Shown here one piece after another: positions 16,126 to 24,051 of a stretch of DNA of 44,697 bases (position 1 is its first letter; every line of letters starts with the position of its first letter). Source of the stretch: an uncultured Clostridia bacterium. GTDB lineage: Bacteria > Bacillota > Clostridia > Oscillospirales > Acutalibacteraceae. The DNA lies in the NCBI GenBank assembly GCA_944384825.1, contig CALWUT010000007.1, positions 1 to 44,697 of the forward strand. Reading direction: 5' to 3'. The position numbers and the translations under genes are program-made. The notes beneath the pieces were generated by a model. It was not told the origin of the DNA. It was given only the letters and a program-made list of their open reading frames with translations, and did no database searches.

Positions 16126-16371
16126 TTTTATTTTTCCTTTCAAATCCATCTTAATATTAAACCTTAGAAATAATTGCTTTATATAGCTATTTTTAATTGA
16201 TAAAAAATATTTAGTTAGATATTCTGCTTTAACATCTAGTATTTTACATATGCACATTAGTTCAAAATCTGTTACAATTCTTTTGTTATTCTCAATTCTG
16301 CTTATAGCCTGTTGGTCAATATTTACACCCAAAATTTGCATTTTAGCGGCTAATATTTGCTGAAAATAGCC
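16126..16371 (-). pseudogene. truncated XRE-type helix-turn-helix remnant
   Basis: Reading in the frame of the DUF5655 gene, the segment encodes QQILAAKMQILGVNIDQQAI and then SRIENNKRIVTDFELMCICK, the middle and end of a Cro/CI-type HTH. The N-terminal helix is missing and a TAG stands just upstream (16372-16374). It is either a dead repressor or, if ATG 16341 is used, an N-terminal DNA-binding extension of the nuclease gene. No ribosome site precedes 16341. Confidence 0.5.
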
Positions 16372-16462
16372 CTAAAAAATGCATATATCATATTTTTATG
16401 CACATGGAATTTTATGCTTATCATTTTTAATGTCTAAGCATTACGTTTATATCTAAATTAAT

Positions 16463-16648
16463 TTATTTTTTGTCCAACATTATCTCAGCATTTTTAAGTG
16501 CAAAATCTAATGCATGATTTATTAATTCGTTTCTTGTTCTTCCGCTTTGCTTAGCTAAATTATCAAAACCCTCTTGTATTCTTTTTTCTATTCTAATTGA
16601 TATTTGTACACTTTCATTATCTCTTGGGGTAATTATAAACTTACTCAA
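16463..16648 (-). CDS. ribbon-helix-helix (CopG/Arc-like) DNA-binding protein
   Basis: A 61-residue protein. A beta strand (ESVQISIRIEKRI) is followed by two helices with GRTRNELINHALDFAL, the ribbon-helix-helix signature of Arc/CopG repressors and antitoxins. The start is TTG 16648 with GAGGTGAT eight bases upstream. No toxin gene is adjacent. The next downstream gene is the HTH remnant/DUF5655 pair, which it may regulate. Confidence 0.75.
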   Translation of the reverse strand: MSKFIITPRDNESVQISIRIEKRIQEGFDNLAKQSGRTRNELINHALDFALKNAEIMLDKK

Positions 16649-16751
16649 TTTTCATCACCTCAATAATATTTTAAACTTGCATTAGTATTTTAAAAATGGT
16701 AATATTGTGATATAAAAGTGATATAAAACGAACACAAAAATACAGTGTAGG

Positions 16752-16997
16752 TTATTCTTCATCTTCAAAAAATGTTTCATTCATTTCTGGGAAATCTAAA
16801 AATTCAGATACTGTCATATGAAAACCAATCGATATTTTATGTAAGGTTCTCAATGTTGGATTTTTAGTTATACATTTTACAATTCCGTCAACTGTAGATT
16901 GCCGTAATCCAGACAATGTTGAAAGGCCATTAATAGTCAATCCTCTTTTTTGACAAAGTTGTTTTATACGCTTTGAAATAGCTTGTACATACGTCAT
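16752..16997 (-). CDS. XRE-family transcriptional regulator
   Basis: An 81-residue Cro/CI-type repressor. The HTH lies at about residues 6-62 (KRIKQLCQKRGLTINGLSTL, then SGLRQSTVDGIV), with a short acidic tail FFEDEE. The ATG follows GGAGGAAGT. It is transcribed divergently from the SLOG operon across a 106-base gap with two dyads, so it probably represses that operon and itself. It could also be the lysogeny repressor of the neighbouring prophage. Confidence 0.8.
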   Translation of the reverse strand: MTYVQAISKRIKQLCQKRGLTINGLSTLSGLRQSTVDGIVKCITKNPTLRTLHKISIGFHMTVSEFLDFPEMNETFFEDEE

Positions 16998-17020
16998 AAA
17001 TACTTCCTCCTATTTAACTG

Positions 17021-17078
17021 CATACCGTTATATAAACAGTATGTTATTTTTAGAGCAGTATTAACGTTGTGAAGTTAA
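17021..17078. promoter_or_regulatory. operator-like dyads in the XRE/SLOG divergent gap
   Basis: CATAC (17021-17025) and GTATG (17039-17043) form one dyad with a 13-base spacer. TTAAC (17061-17065) and GTTAA (17074-17078) form a second. Both lie between the two divergent start codons, where an autoregulated repressor would bind. Confidence 0.4.
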
Positions 17079-17103
17079 CAATTCCAAATTTAGGAGGTTA
17101 AAT

Positions 17104-17601
17104 TTGAATTCAAAAACTTGTTGTTTTACTGGACATAGAATACTAAACCAAGCTTTGAAAGTTTTTACAAAACAAATAATTACCGATGAAGCAATAAAAC
17201 TTATAGATCAAGGTGTGATGTATTTTATTGCCGGGGGTGCATTAGGATTTGATACTTTAGCCGCACAAACTGTGTTAGATTTGAAAAAAGATTATGCACA
17301 AATAAAACTGATTCTTGCGATTCCATGCAAAAACCAATCTGATAAATGGAGTTACGAGAATAAGGTAGAATATGAAAAAATTAAAAATGCATCAGACAAA
17401 GTTATATATTTATCAGAAAAATACGAAAGTAGTTGTATGCTAAAACGGAATAGATATATGGTCGATAAATCTGATTTTGTTATAGCTGCATGGGATGGTA
17501 GAAAGAGAGGTGGTACATATTACACCTTAAATTATGCTAAAAAACTAGGCAAAAAAATTATATTTATAGATATCGGGAGCAAAAACGATGACATGGATTG
17601 A
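17104..17601 (+). CDS. SLOG-family (DUF1273/YpsA-like) nucleotide-binding protein
   Basis: A 165-residue Rossmannoid protein. FTGHR (8-12), AGGALGFDTLAA (43-54), KRNRYMVDKSDFVIAAWDG (114-132) and GGT (136-138) are the hallmarks of the DUF1273/YpsA branch of SLOG proteins, which bind nucleotide-derived ligands. Some SLOG proteins act as sensors in phage-defence systems. Others, like YpsA, affect cell division. The start is TTG 17104 after AGGAGG. It overlaps the next ORF by 14 bases and lies divergent from an XRE repressor, suggesting a regulated accessory operon. Confidence 0.8.
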   Translation: MNSKTCCFTGHRILNQALKVFTKQIITDEAIKLIDQGVMYFIAGGALGFDTLAAQTVLDLKKDYAQIKLILAIPCKNQSDKWSYENKVEYEKIKNASDKVIYLSEKYESSCMLKRNRYMVDKSDFVIAAWDGRKRGGTYYTLNYAKKLGKKIIFIDIGSKNDDMD

Positions 17602-17800
17602 CCGTGATAGTAAATTTAAAAAAAGAATTTTTAAAAATATAAAAATCGTTATGGATTTAGAAACACAACTTGATAACACCTTTAAAAGTAATAAAATTTG
17701 TACTCTTTCAGCACTTGGGATTGGCTCCATTATTAGAGGTAGTCAGAAAAATATATTAAAACAGATCAGAGACGATATAGATACAATTATTAAAAACTAA
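17588..17800 (+). CDS. small protein coupled to the SLOG gene
   Basis: A 70-residue basic, helical protein (MTWIDRDSKFKKRIFKNIKI, with LSALGIGSIIRGSQKNILKQ further on). Its ATG lies inside the last codons of the SLOG gene, so it is probably made by translational coupling. The middle could be a weak amphipathic or membrane-touching helix. No family recognised. It may be a partner of the SLOG protein. Confidence 0.45.
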   Translation: MTWIDRDSKFKKRIFKNIKIVMDLETQLDNTFKSNKICTLSALGIGSIIRGSQKNILKQIRDDIDTIIKN

Positions 17801-17876
17801 TGATAAAATAGTTGAATTTGTTGTGTATCAAAATTTACAAATCAAAATAAATGTTTTTTAATAAAGGAATAAAATT

Positions 17877-18269
17877 ATGAATATAGAAGAATTTATAAAA
17901 AATAATGATCATTTAGATAAATATATAGATGCAGAGTTGGAAAAAATTGCAGACTGTTTTTATAGCTTTGTGCATGGATTTTGGGACTTAGATAAAATAG
18001 GATACCCTGAAAAACACCTTACAAGTGTTGTCAAAGATGAATATAACAAAGACGGTATTTTAAAAAAGCATTTTGATATAATTTATAAACTCGAAGATAA
18101 ACTACAAAGCATAGAAGAACAAGCTCGTAAAGATGAGGAGGGATTTAATATTGACGAATCAATGGTTGCCGAAATTAGAAACGAATACCACGATCTAATT
18201 GACGATATTTCAAAGAAAATGTTTATGTATGGCATGAGGTTTGGCATTAAATTAGCTAAAAAAATATAA
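17877..18269 (+). CDS. hypothetical helical protein (possibly DUF6809-like)
   Basis: A 130-residue acidic, mostly helical protein. The C-terminal part VAEIRNEYHDLIDDISKKMF leads into MYGMRFGIKL. That ending recalls small Clostridia mobile-element proteins (DUF6809-like, unsure). The ATG follows AAAGGAA. It lies 76 bases after the 70-aa ORF and before a strong terminator, so it may be the last gene of the SLOG operon. Confidence 0.5.
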   Translation: MNIEEFIKNNDHLDKYIDAELEKIADCFYSFVHGFWDLDKIGYPEKHLTSVVKDEYNKDGILKKHFDIIYKLEDKLQSIEEQARKDEEGFNIDESMVAEIRNEYHDLIDDISKKMFMYGMRFGIKLAKKI

Positions 18270-18373
18270 AAAATATATAAATAAGTGTTTTGTATGTTAC
18301 CGTATTAACTATAAAATCAAAAGGAACACTCTCAATAGGTGTGATTAATAAAAATTCGTAAAAATCTTTATGT

Positions 18374-18403
18374 AAAAAAGCTCCATTATATGGGGCTTTT
18401 TTG
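18374..18403. terminator. bidirectional terminator
   Basis: AAAAGCTCC pairs with GGGGCTTTT (about 18376-18384 with 18392-18400), with A runs on the left and T6 on the right. It ends the rightward SLOG operon and can also end the leftward recD2 transcript. Confidence 0.75.
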
Positions 18404-18432
18404 TCATATAAATATCCAATGTATAAATTTTT

Positions 18433-20595
18433 CTATGGGAACAATTTATTATCAAACCATTTTATTATTTTTTCATTTAAAAGAGTTTTTCTCTCATTTG
18501 AAATATCATTTTCAACTGCGTATTTTAAAGCATTCCTATCACCAATTAAAACTACAATTTTCTTTGCTCTTGTAATACCAGTATAAATTAAGTTTCTTTG
18601 AAGCATTATCCTGCTTTGGAAATGAACTGGAATAACTACAATTGGAAACTCGGCTCCTTGTGATTTGTGTATTGTTATTGCAAAAGATAAAACCAATTCA
18701 TCTAAATCTTGATATTCATAATCTATAAAATTATCGTCGAAATTGACTGTTATTGAATTGTTTTCTAAGTCTACATCGCTGATTATTCCAATGTCTCCAT
18801 TAAAAATATTTTTTTCGTAGTTATTTTTTATCTGCATCACTTTATCGCCCAGTTTGTATTTATTAGCTCCCCTCTTTATAAATAATTTACTGTTGTTCAG
18901 TACGCTTTGAAGTTCTTCATTTAAGTTTTCTGTGCCAAGCAAACCTCGCTTCATTGGCGATAAAATTTGTATATCGGTAATTTTATCGACTTTATAAAAG
19001 TTAGGTAGTCTTTGAGAGCATAATCCCTTTATAGTTTTTACTATGTTTTCTGGATTTTTTTCTTCTATAAAAAAGAAGTCAGAATCATTTTCACTGGATA
19101 AATCCGGCATTTCTCCACTGTTTATCTTGTGAGAATTAGTTATAATTTTGCTAGACTCTGCTTGACGATAAATTTTATTAAGTCTTATCACAGGCAAAAC
19201 ATTTGAACTTATTATATCATTTAAAACGTTTCCTGCATTTACAGAAGGTAATTGGTCGGCATCGCCAATCATTATTACAATCATTTCATTAGGAATAGCT
19301 TTCAATAAATTATACATTAAAATTGTGTCTATCATAGAAGATTCATCAATTATAATTACATCGCCACTTAACTTATTTTCTTCATTTTTACTGAACTTCC
19401 CTTTATGATCTGCTTCTAGAAGTCTATGAATTGTCTTTGATTCTAATTTACACGCCTGTGTCATGCGCTTGGCGGCTCTACCTGTAGGAGCTGCTAAAAT
19501 TATTTTTTTATTCATTAATTTGAAAATATCAATTATTGCCTTTGTAATGGTGGTTTTTCCTACGCCAGGTTCTCCTGTTATCACGCTAAATTTAGATAAA
19601 ATCGCCGCTTCTATAGCAGATATTTGATTTTTATCATAAATTATTTTATTTTTATTTTGTACCGATTTTATTGCACTTTCTAAATCAAACTTTTTGTCAA
19701 TCTCATTTTTAAAAGTTACAATCTCATAAATTCTTTTAGCTATGCCCACTTCTGAATGATAAAAGGGAGGGAGATATATAATCTGATTGTTTTCTTCGCA
19801 AATTAACTCTTTTTGTGAATTTAAATAGTCAAAAGTCATAACTATAATGTGCGAAGGAATATCCAAAAGTTGTGAACCTTTTTGAGTTAAATCATCAAGG
19901 GAAGCGTAGCAGTTTCCGTCGTTGGCAAATTCACTTAAAATATAGAAAATCCCAGCTCTGCACCTATTATATGATTCTTTGGGTAATCCCATTTTTATTG
20001 CTATCATATCCGCAGTCTTAAATCCTATACCATAAATATCGTCTACTATCCCATACGGATTCTCTTTAAGTTTTTGTATGCTTTCCTCGCCATAAACTTT
20101 ATAAATTTTATGTGCTACGGACGTTGAAACTCCGCAATCACTCAAGAATATCATTAAATCTTTTATATTTTTGTGCTTCTGCCACGAATTTACAATTGCT
20201 TGAATTCGCCTTTCTCCAATTTTGGGAATTTCAAGTAGTTTCGTAGGTTCATTTTCTATTATATTTATCGTATTTTCTCTAAATCTTTCTACAATCTGTT
20301 TTGCAAATTTAGGACCGATTCCTTATATTAAGCCACTGCCTAGATATTTTTCAATACCATAAATACTTGCCGGAAGACTTTCTTTATATTCTTTTACGCT
20401 AAATTGCCTCCCAAACTTTTTATTTATTATAAAATTGCCTTTAGCTTCAATTATTGTTCCAATATTTATTGATATAAATTTTCCAGTTAAAGCAATAAGC
20501 TCTGAAAAGGCCTTAGCTCTGATTTTTATAACACTGTAGCCGCTTTCTTCATCGTGGTATGTTATTCTTTCGACTACACCAGTTATAGTTTCCAT
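18433..20595 (-). pseudogene. recD2: RecD2-type helicase gene interrupted by one in-frame TAA
   Basis: Reading through gives a 720-residue RecD2 (superfamily 1B, 5'-3' helicase). In order: an N-terminal OB region (VVERITYHDEESGYSVIKIR), an HhH region (IGPKFAKQIVERF, KIGERRIQAIVNSW), Walker A GEPGVGKTT (K347), IIDESSM, and a C-terminal SH3/UvrD-like end with FAITIHKSQGAEFP and NLIYTGITRAKK. A TAA at 20323-20325 replaces what is usually a Lys codon (GSGLI-stop-GIGPK). Both sides are in the same frame and otherwise intact. The downstream part has an internal ATG at 20154 that would give a 573-residue helicase without the OB and HhH regions. This is a pseudogene, a very recent nonsense mutation, or a base error. 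Confidence 0.8.
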
Positions 20596-20691
20596 TATTT
20601 CACCTCACTAAGCCAAAAATCCCTGTTACTTCAATTATAACATTGTTTTCATATTTGGCGATATATTTATGTGTTTAATGAAATAAAAAAT

Positions 20692-20814
20692 GGGTGCAAA
20701 TTTGTAACGATTACTAACTTTATGTAACGATTATAGCTTTTTATAATTTTAAAATGCACCCACGGAGAAAAAAGCTGTAACGATTACTCTAAAAATTCAG
20801 AAGTAATCGTTACA
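20692..20814. repeat. TGTAACGATTA repeats bounded by GGGTGCA/TGCACCC
   Basis: TGTAACGATTA occurs at 20703, 20723 and 20776, with its inverse TAATCGTTACA at 20804. The last two make a perfect 13-bp hairpin (TGTAACGATTACT/AGTAATCGTTACA) with a 13-base loop. GGGTGCA (20692) and TGCACCC (20755) bracket the first two copies. There is no T tract and no gene. It lies between recD2 and tRNA-Ser. Confidence 0.6.
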
Positions 20815-20850
20815 CAAAAACTACATTGTATCTAAATCAGTCTATCTGAA

Positions 20851-20943
20851 TGGCGGAGAGAGGGGGATTCGAACCCCCGAAGCCGCTTTAACGACTTACA
20901 CGATTTCCAATCGTGCTCCTTAAGCCAGCTCGGACACCTCTCC
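20851..20943 (-). tRNA. tRNA-Ser(GGA)
   Basis: A 93-base tRNA with long variable arm and encoded CCA. The acceptor is GGAGAGG/CCTCTCC, the anticodon loop TTGGAAA gives GGA, and the T loop is GGTTCGAATCC. Its 3' end faces left, towards the accessory region, which is the side on which tRNA-targeting elements insert. Confidence 0.95.
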
Positions 20944-21089
20944 ATATAATAACTTTATTGTACATCATAAAAAAATAAAAATCAATACTATTTTTAAAAA
21001 AATTATTTTTTAATCAATTAAAAAACAATACAACCTATCTATCAATGTTTTTTAGTCGTATTGTTTAAAAAGTATGTAATAAAATCACT

Positions 21090-21662
21090 TTAATCTTGAA
21101 AATTCTTCATCACTTCAAGATCCCTTCGTAAAATGCTATATAAATATACATCAGATAAATCGCAGTTAATTTTTTTGGCTTCTCTTAAAATTCCTTCAAA
21201 ATGCATGCCGCACTTTTGCATAACCCTTCCTGAAGCTAAATTTCTAACATTATGATACGCTTCTACCCTATTCGCACCAACGGTATCAAATAAAAATTTT
21301 ATAACTTTTCTGAGCGCTTCACTTACTATGCCTTTATTCCACCACTTTTTACTTAAACAATATCCAACTTCAAATCTTTTACTTTCTTCATCTATAACTC
21401 GCGCCATAAAAGAACCGATAGGCTCTCTTATTTCTTTCAGTTCAATGCACCATTCCATATGCTTCTCGTTATCATACTGCGATATAGAACTTTTTAAATA
21501 CTCCTCAGTAATTTCTAAAGAAGTATGCGTCTGCCATGTCATATATTTTGTTACTTCATCGTCTGACGTCCAATTTTCAAAAACTTTCCGGGCGTCTTCC
21601 AACGTAAATTTTCTAAGAATCAATCTAGAAGTTTCCAGCTGACAAGTTCCTTTAAAATTCAT
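21090..21662 (-). CDS. GNAT acetyltransferase, RimJ/RimL type
   Basis: A 190-residue N-acetyltransferase. The start LETSRLILRKFTLEDARKVF, the middle EVGYCLSKKWWNKGIVSEAL (acetyl-CoA loop region) and NVRNLASGRVMQKCGMHFEG match the Acetyltransf_3 group that acetylates protein N-termini or small amines. The ATG follows GAGGTGAT. It is monocistronic on the backbone side of tRNA-Ser. The substrate cannot be read from the sequence. Confidence 0.85.
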   Translation of the reverse strand: MNFKGTCQLETSRLILRKFTLEDARKVFENWTSDDEVTKYMTWQTHTSLEITEEYLKSSISQYDNEKHMEWCIELKEIREPIGSFMARVIDEESKRFEVGYCLSKKWWNKGIVSEALRKVIKFLFDTVGANRVEAYHNVRNLASGRVMQKCGMHFEGILREAKKINCDLSDVYLYSILRRDLEVMKNFQD

Positions 21663-21763
21663 TCAAATCACCTCTTATGTATTTTATCAGTTTATACTTT
21701 AAATTTCAAGGCTAAAAACACAACAAATCCAAATTACCACTATTATATATTGAGGTGATTAAA

Positions 21764-22075
21764 TTGACTCAGATTCTTCTTTGTTTTACACTAAGTATCC
21801 TTATTATTTTAGGAATTATCGAATTTTCTGAATTTTTCATTAAATGGAGTTATTTGCCTGTAACTAATTTTGATAAAGAAAGAGTTTTTTTAATTCCGCT
21901 CAGAGGTCATCAAGAAAATATAGAATACATCATTCGAAGTATCGCTTTTACTTATAATACTCAGTTTTCGAATTGTAAATTTAGAATAGTTTGTATTGAT
22001 TTAGGCTCAGATTCGGAAACTAAAAAAATTTGCAGCATACTTTCCAGAGATTATAACTTTATATATATATTATAA
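21764..22075 (+). CDS. small single-pass membrane protein, conserved hypothetical
   Basis: A 103-residue protein with one N-terminal membrane segment (LLCFTLSILIILGIIEF) and a cytoplasmic alpha/beta part with VFLIPLRGHQENIEYIIRSI and RIVCIDLGSDSETKKIC. That part resembles the first strands of a nucleotide-sugar-binding fold but is too short to be a transferase. The start TTG 21764 is preferred because GAGGTGAT sits directly before it. GTG 21755 lies inside that site. Function unknown. Confidence 0.6.
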   Translation: MTQILLCFTLSILIILGIIEFSEFFIKWSYLPVTNFDKERVFLIPLRGHQENIEYIIRSIAFTYNTQFSNCKFRIVCIDLGSDSETKKICSILSRDYNFIYIL

Positions 22076-22108
22076 ATTTCTTAATTTTTATCAATTTTTT
22101 CGTGGTAT

Positions 22109-22843
22109 TCATGTAAAAATTCCACCATTAGGACTTATTATTTGTCCAGTTATGAAATCTGAATCTGAAGAACTTAAAAACTTTATAGTTTTAGCTATTT
22201 CTCGTGGGTATCCTAAACGTCCTAAAGGAGTGTCTCTCAAAATACTTTTTATTTCTTCGTTATTTAAAAAACTGTTCATAGAAGTTTTAATTACTCCCGG
22301 AGCTACGCAGTTTACAGTTATATTCGAAGGCCCAAGTTCTTTAGCCAAAGCTTTTGTAAATCCTATAACTGCTGCCTTTGCAGACGAATAATGTACCTCA
22401 CATGAAGCCCCCGTAATTCCCCATATAGAAGAGATGTTTATTATTTTGCCGCAGTGCCTTTTAAGCATATCTTTTACAGCGGCTTGTGTACAGTAAAACA
22501 TACTATAAATATTAACTTTGAAAATTTTATCTAATTCTTCACATGAAATTTCAGTAAATAATTTTTGACTTGATATTCCCGCATTGTTAACCAAAATATC
22601 TACTTTACCAAACTGCTCTATAGCTTTCTCTATTAAATTATCAGCTTCTTTGGGATTTGAAACATCAGCTTTAACTGCAATAGCCATACACTCATTTTTT
22701 CTTATTTCTTCCAGGAGTTTAAAAGCTTCACTTTTACTATTGTTATAATTAATTACTATATTCATTTTTTCTAAAGAAAGCTCTCTGGCAACAGCTGCGC
22801 CTATACCTAAAGAACTTCCTGTTATAACAGCTGTTTTTTTCAT
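22109..22843 (-). CDS. short-chain dehydrogenase, FabG-like
   Basis: A 244-residue SDR. The NAD(P) site is TGSSLGIGAA, structural NNAG is present, and the catalytic set is S (INISSIWG) and Y-x-x-x-K (YSSAKAAV), with a C-terminal FITGQIISPNGG typical of 3-oxoacyl-ACP reductases. It is likely a fatty-acid or related reductase of the FabG/YmfI group. The start lies just after the stop of the flavoprotein gene, in the same leftward unit. Confidence 0.85.
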   Translation of the reverse strand: MKKTAVITGSSLGIGAAVARELSLEKMNIVINYNNSKSEAFKLLEEIRKNECMAIAVKADVSNPKEADNLIEKAIEQFGKVDILVNNAGISSQKLFTEISCEELDKIFKVNIYSMFYCTQAAVKDMLKRHCGKIINISSIWGITGASCEVHYSSAKAAVIGFTKALAKELGPSNITVNCVAPGVIKTSMNSFLNNEEIKSILRDTPLGRLGYPREIAKTIKFLSSSDSDFITGQIISPNGGIFT

Positions 22844-22844
22844 C

Positions 22845-23360
22845 TTACTTTTTTACCATACATTCTATTATTTCTCCCACGTACATTTTATGATAATCTT
22901 TTTCTTTATAGTTGAGCTCCAGTTTAGGATCTATCATACACTTTTGATCAATAAATTGAGCATATAACTTTTTACATATAAGCACTAGTTTTGATTCTTC
23001 AAAATACGGAGCACTACTTTCAAAGCAAGGAGTTAATCCTGCTTCTTCTACTTTATTTACTTCTCTACCGGATGTTGTTCCGCAAATTCTTAAAGAATCC
23101 TTATATTCTGAATCATAAAAGGACAAACTATAATAATTATTTTTTTCCATAAATTCAAACGTAAACCGCTGAGGCCTTACAAAACAAAATGAAACTTTTT
23201 TATTCCAAAGTACTCCTAGTCCTCCCCAACTTGCCGTCATAGTATTAAATTGACTTTCATTTCCTGCAGTGATAAGCATCCAATCATTTCCTATAAGCTT
23301 AAATGGATTTTCTATTTCTAAATTGTCTAAACTAATTTTTTCTAAATTCAAAATTCTCAT
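22845..23360 (-). CDS. flavin reductase-like FMN-binding protein
   Basis: A protein of 168-171 residues. TASWGGLGVLWNKKVSFCFV and VRPQRFTFEFMEKNNYYSLS are the FMN-binding core of the flavin-reductase-like family, about 160 residues. It probably moves electrons from NAD(P)H or another donor to flavin. Partner unknown. The ATG at 23360 directly touches its GGAGG, so TTG 23351, nine bases downstream of that site, is the likelier start. It forms a unit with the SDR gene. Confidence 0.8.
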   Translation of the reverse strand: MRILNLEKISLDNLEIENPFKLIGNDWMLITAGNESQFNTMTASWGGLGVLWNKKVSFCFVRPQRFTFEFMEKNNYYSLSFYDSEYKDSLRICGTTSGREVNKVEEAGLTPCFESSAPYFEESKLVLICKKLYAQFIDQKCMIDPKLELNYKEKDYHKMYVGEIIECMVKK

Positions 23361-23380
23361 CCTCCACGTTAATTCTAATT

Positions 23381-24043
23381 TTACAAATTATCACTTCTAA
23401 ATAAAACATATGATAATAAATAGCATCCTAGTATTAAAAGTGAAAAATTGTATTTTGATTTTATAAGTAATAAAAATCCTAAAATGCATAAAGGAATCAA
23501 AAATAAAAGAGAAATTATATTTAGAATTCTTTCAGCTAAAATAAAGTCTAATTTCTTAGAAAGCAAAATATAAAGTATTCTGCCTCCGTCTAAAGAGCTT
23601 ATCGGTAAAAGATTTACTATCCCTAGAAAAAGGTTTTGGTAAGAAATTAAATTAATTATATAGCATCCGCCGTTAAAGTATATAAGCTTTAAAACTAAAG
23701 ATAAAACCAAATTTATTAAAGGACCGCTTAATAATATAAATAGTTCATCTGTACTTTCAGCTTTAGAAAAATTATCACTCTCACCGGAAATATCTATATT
23801 TACTATACCAAAAGCTATTTCTTTTATATTACCTTTTTTTAAGTAAATTGCAAGTATATGACCAAGTTCATGCATTGCAGCGGATAACACTCCAAAGATA
23901 GCTGTATATGACTTATCCATGACAAATATAAAAGTAATAAACACCATAAAATAAAAATTAAATTTTACCTTGAAACGTATTTTTTTTAATGAACTAAGTA
24001 TAGTCTTTACACCTTTCGTAAATATATTGATAAAAAAATACAA
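23381..24043 (-). CDS. M50 (site-2/SpoIVFB-like) intramembrane metalloprotease
   Basis: A 220-residue membrane protein. HELGH (H58, E59, H62) lies in the first core membrane segment and SSLDGGRIL supplies the third zinc ligand (D152). About six hydrophobic segments surround them. The size and motif order resemble SpoIVFB, which releases sigma-K in sporulation, but the CBS domain is absent. A housekeeping role is equally possible. The TTG at 24043 has no clear ribosome site and the true start may be further in, near residue 33. Confidence 0.75.
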   Translation of the reverse strand: MYFFINIFTKGVKTILSSLKKIRFKVKFNFYFMVFITFIFVMDKSYTAIFGVLSAAMHELGHILAIYLKKGNIKEIAFGIVNIDISGESDNFSKAESTDELFILLSGPLINLVLSLVLKLIYFNGGCYIINLISYQNLFLGIVNLLPISSLDGGRILYILLSKKLDFILAERILNIISLLFLIPLCILGFLLLIKSKYNFSLLILGCYLLSYVLFRSDNL

Positions 24044-24051
24044 TTCGATTA

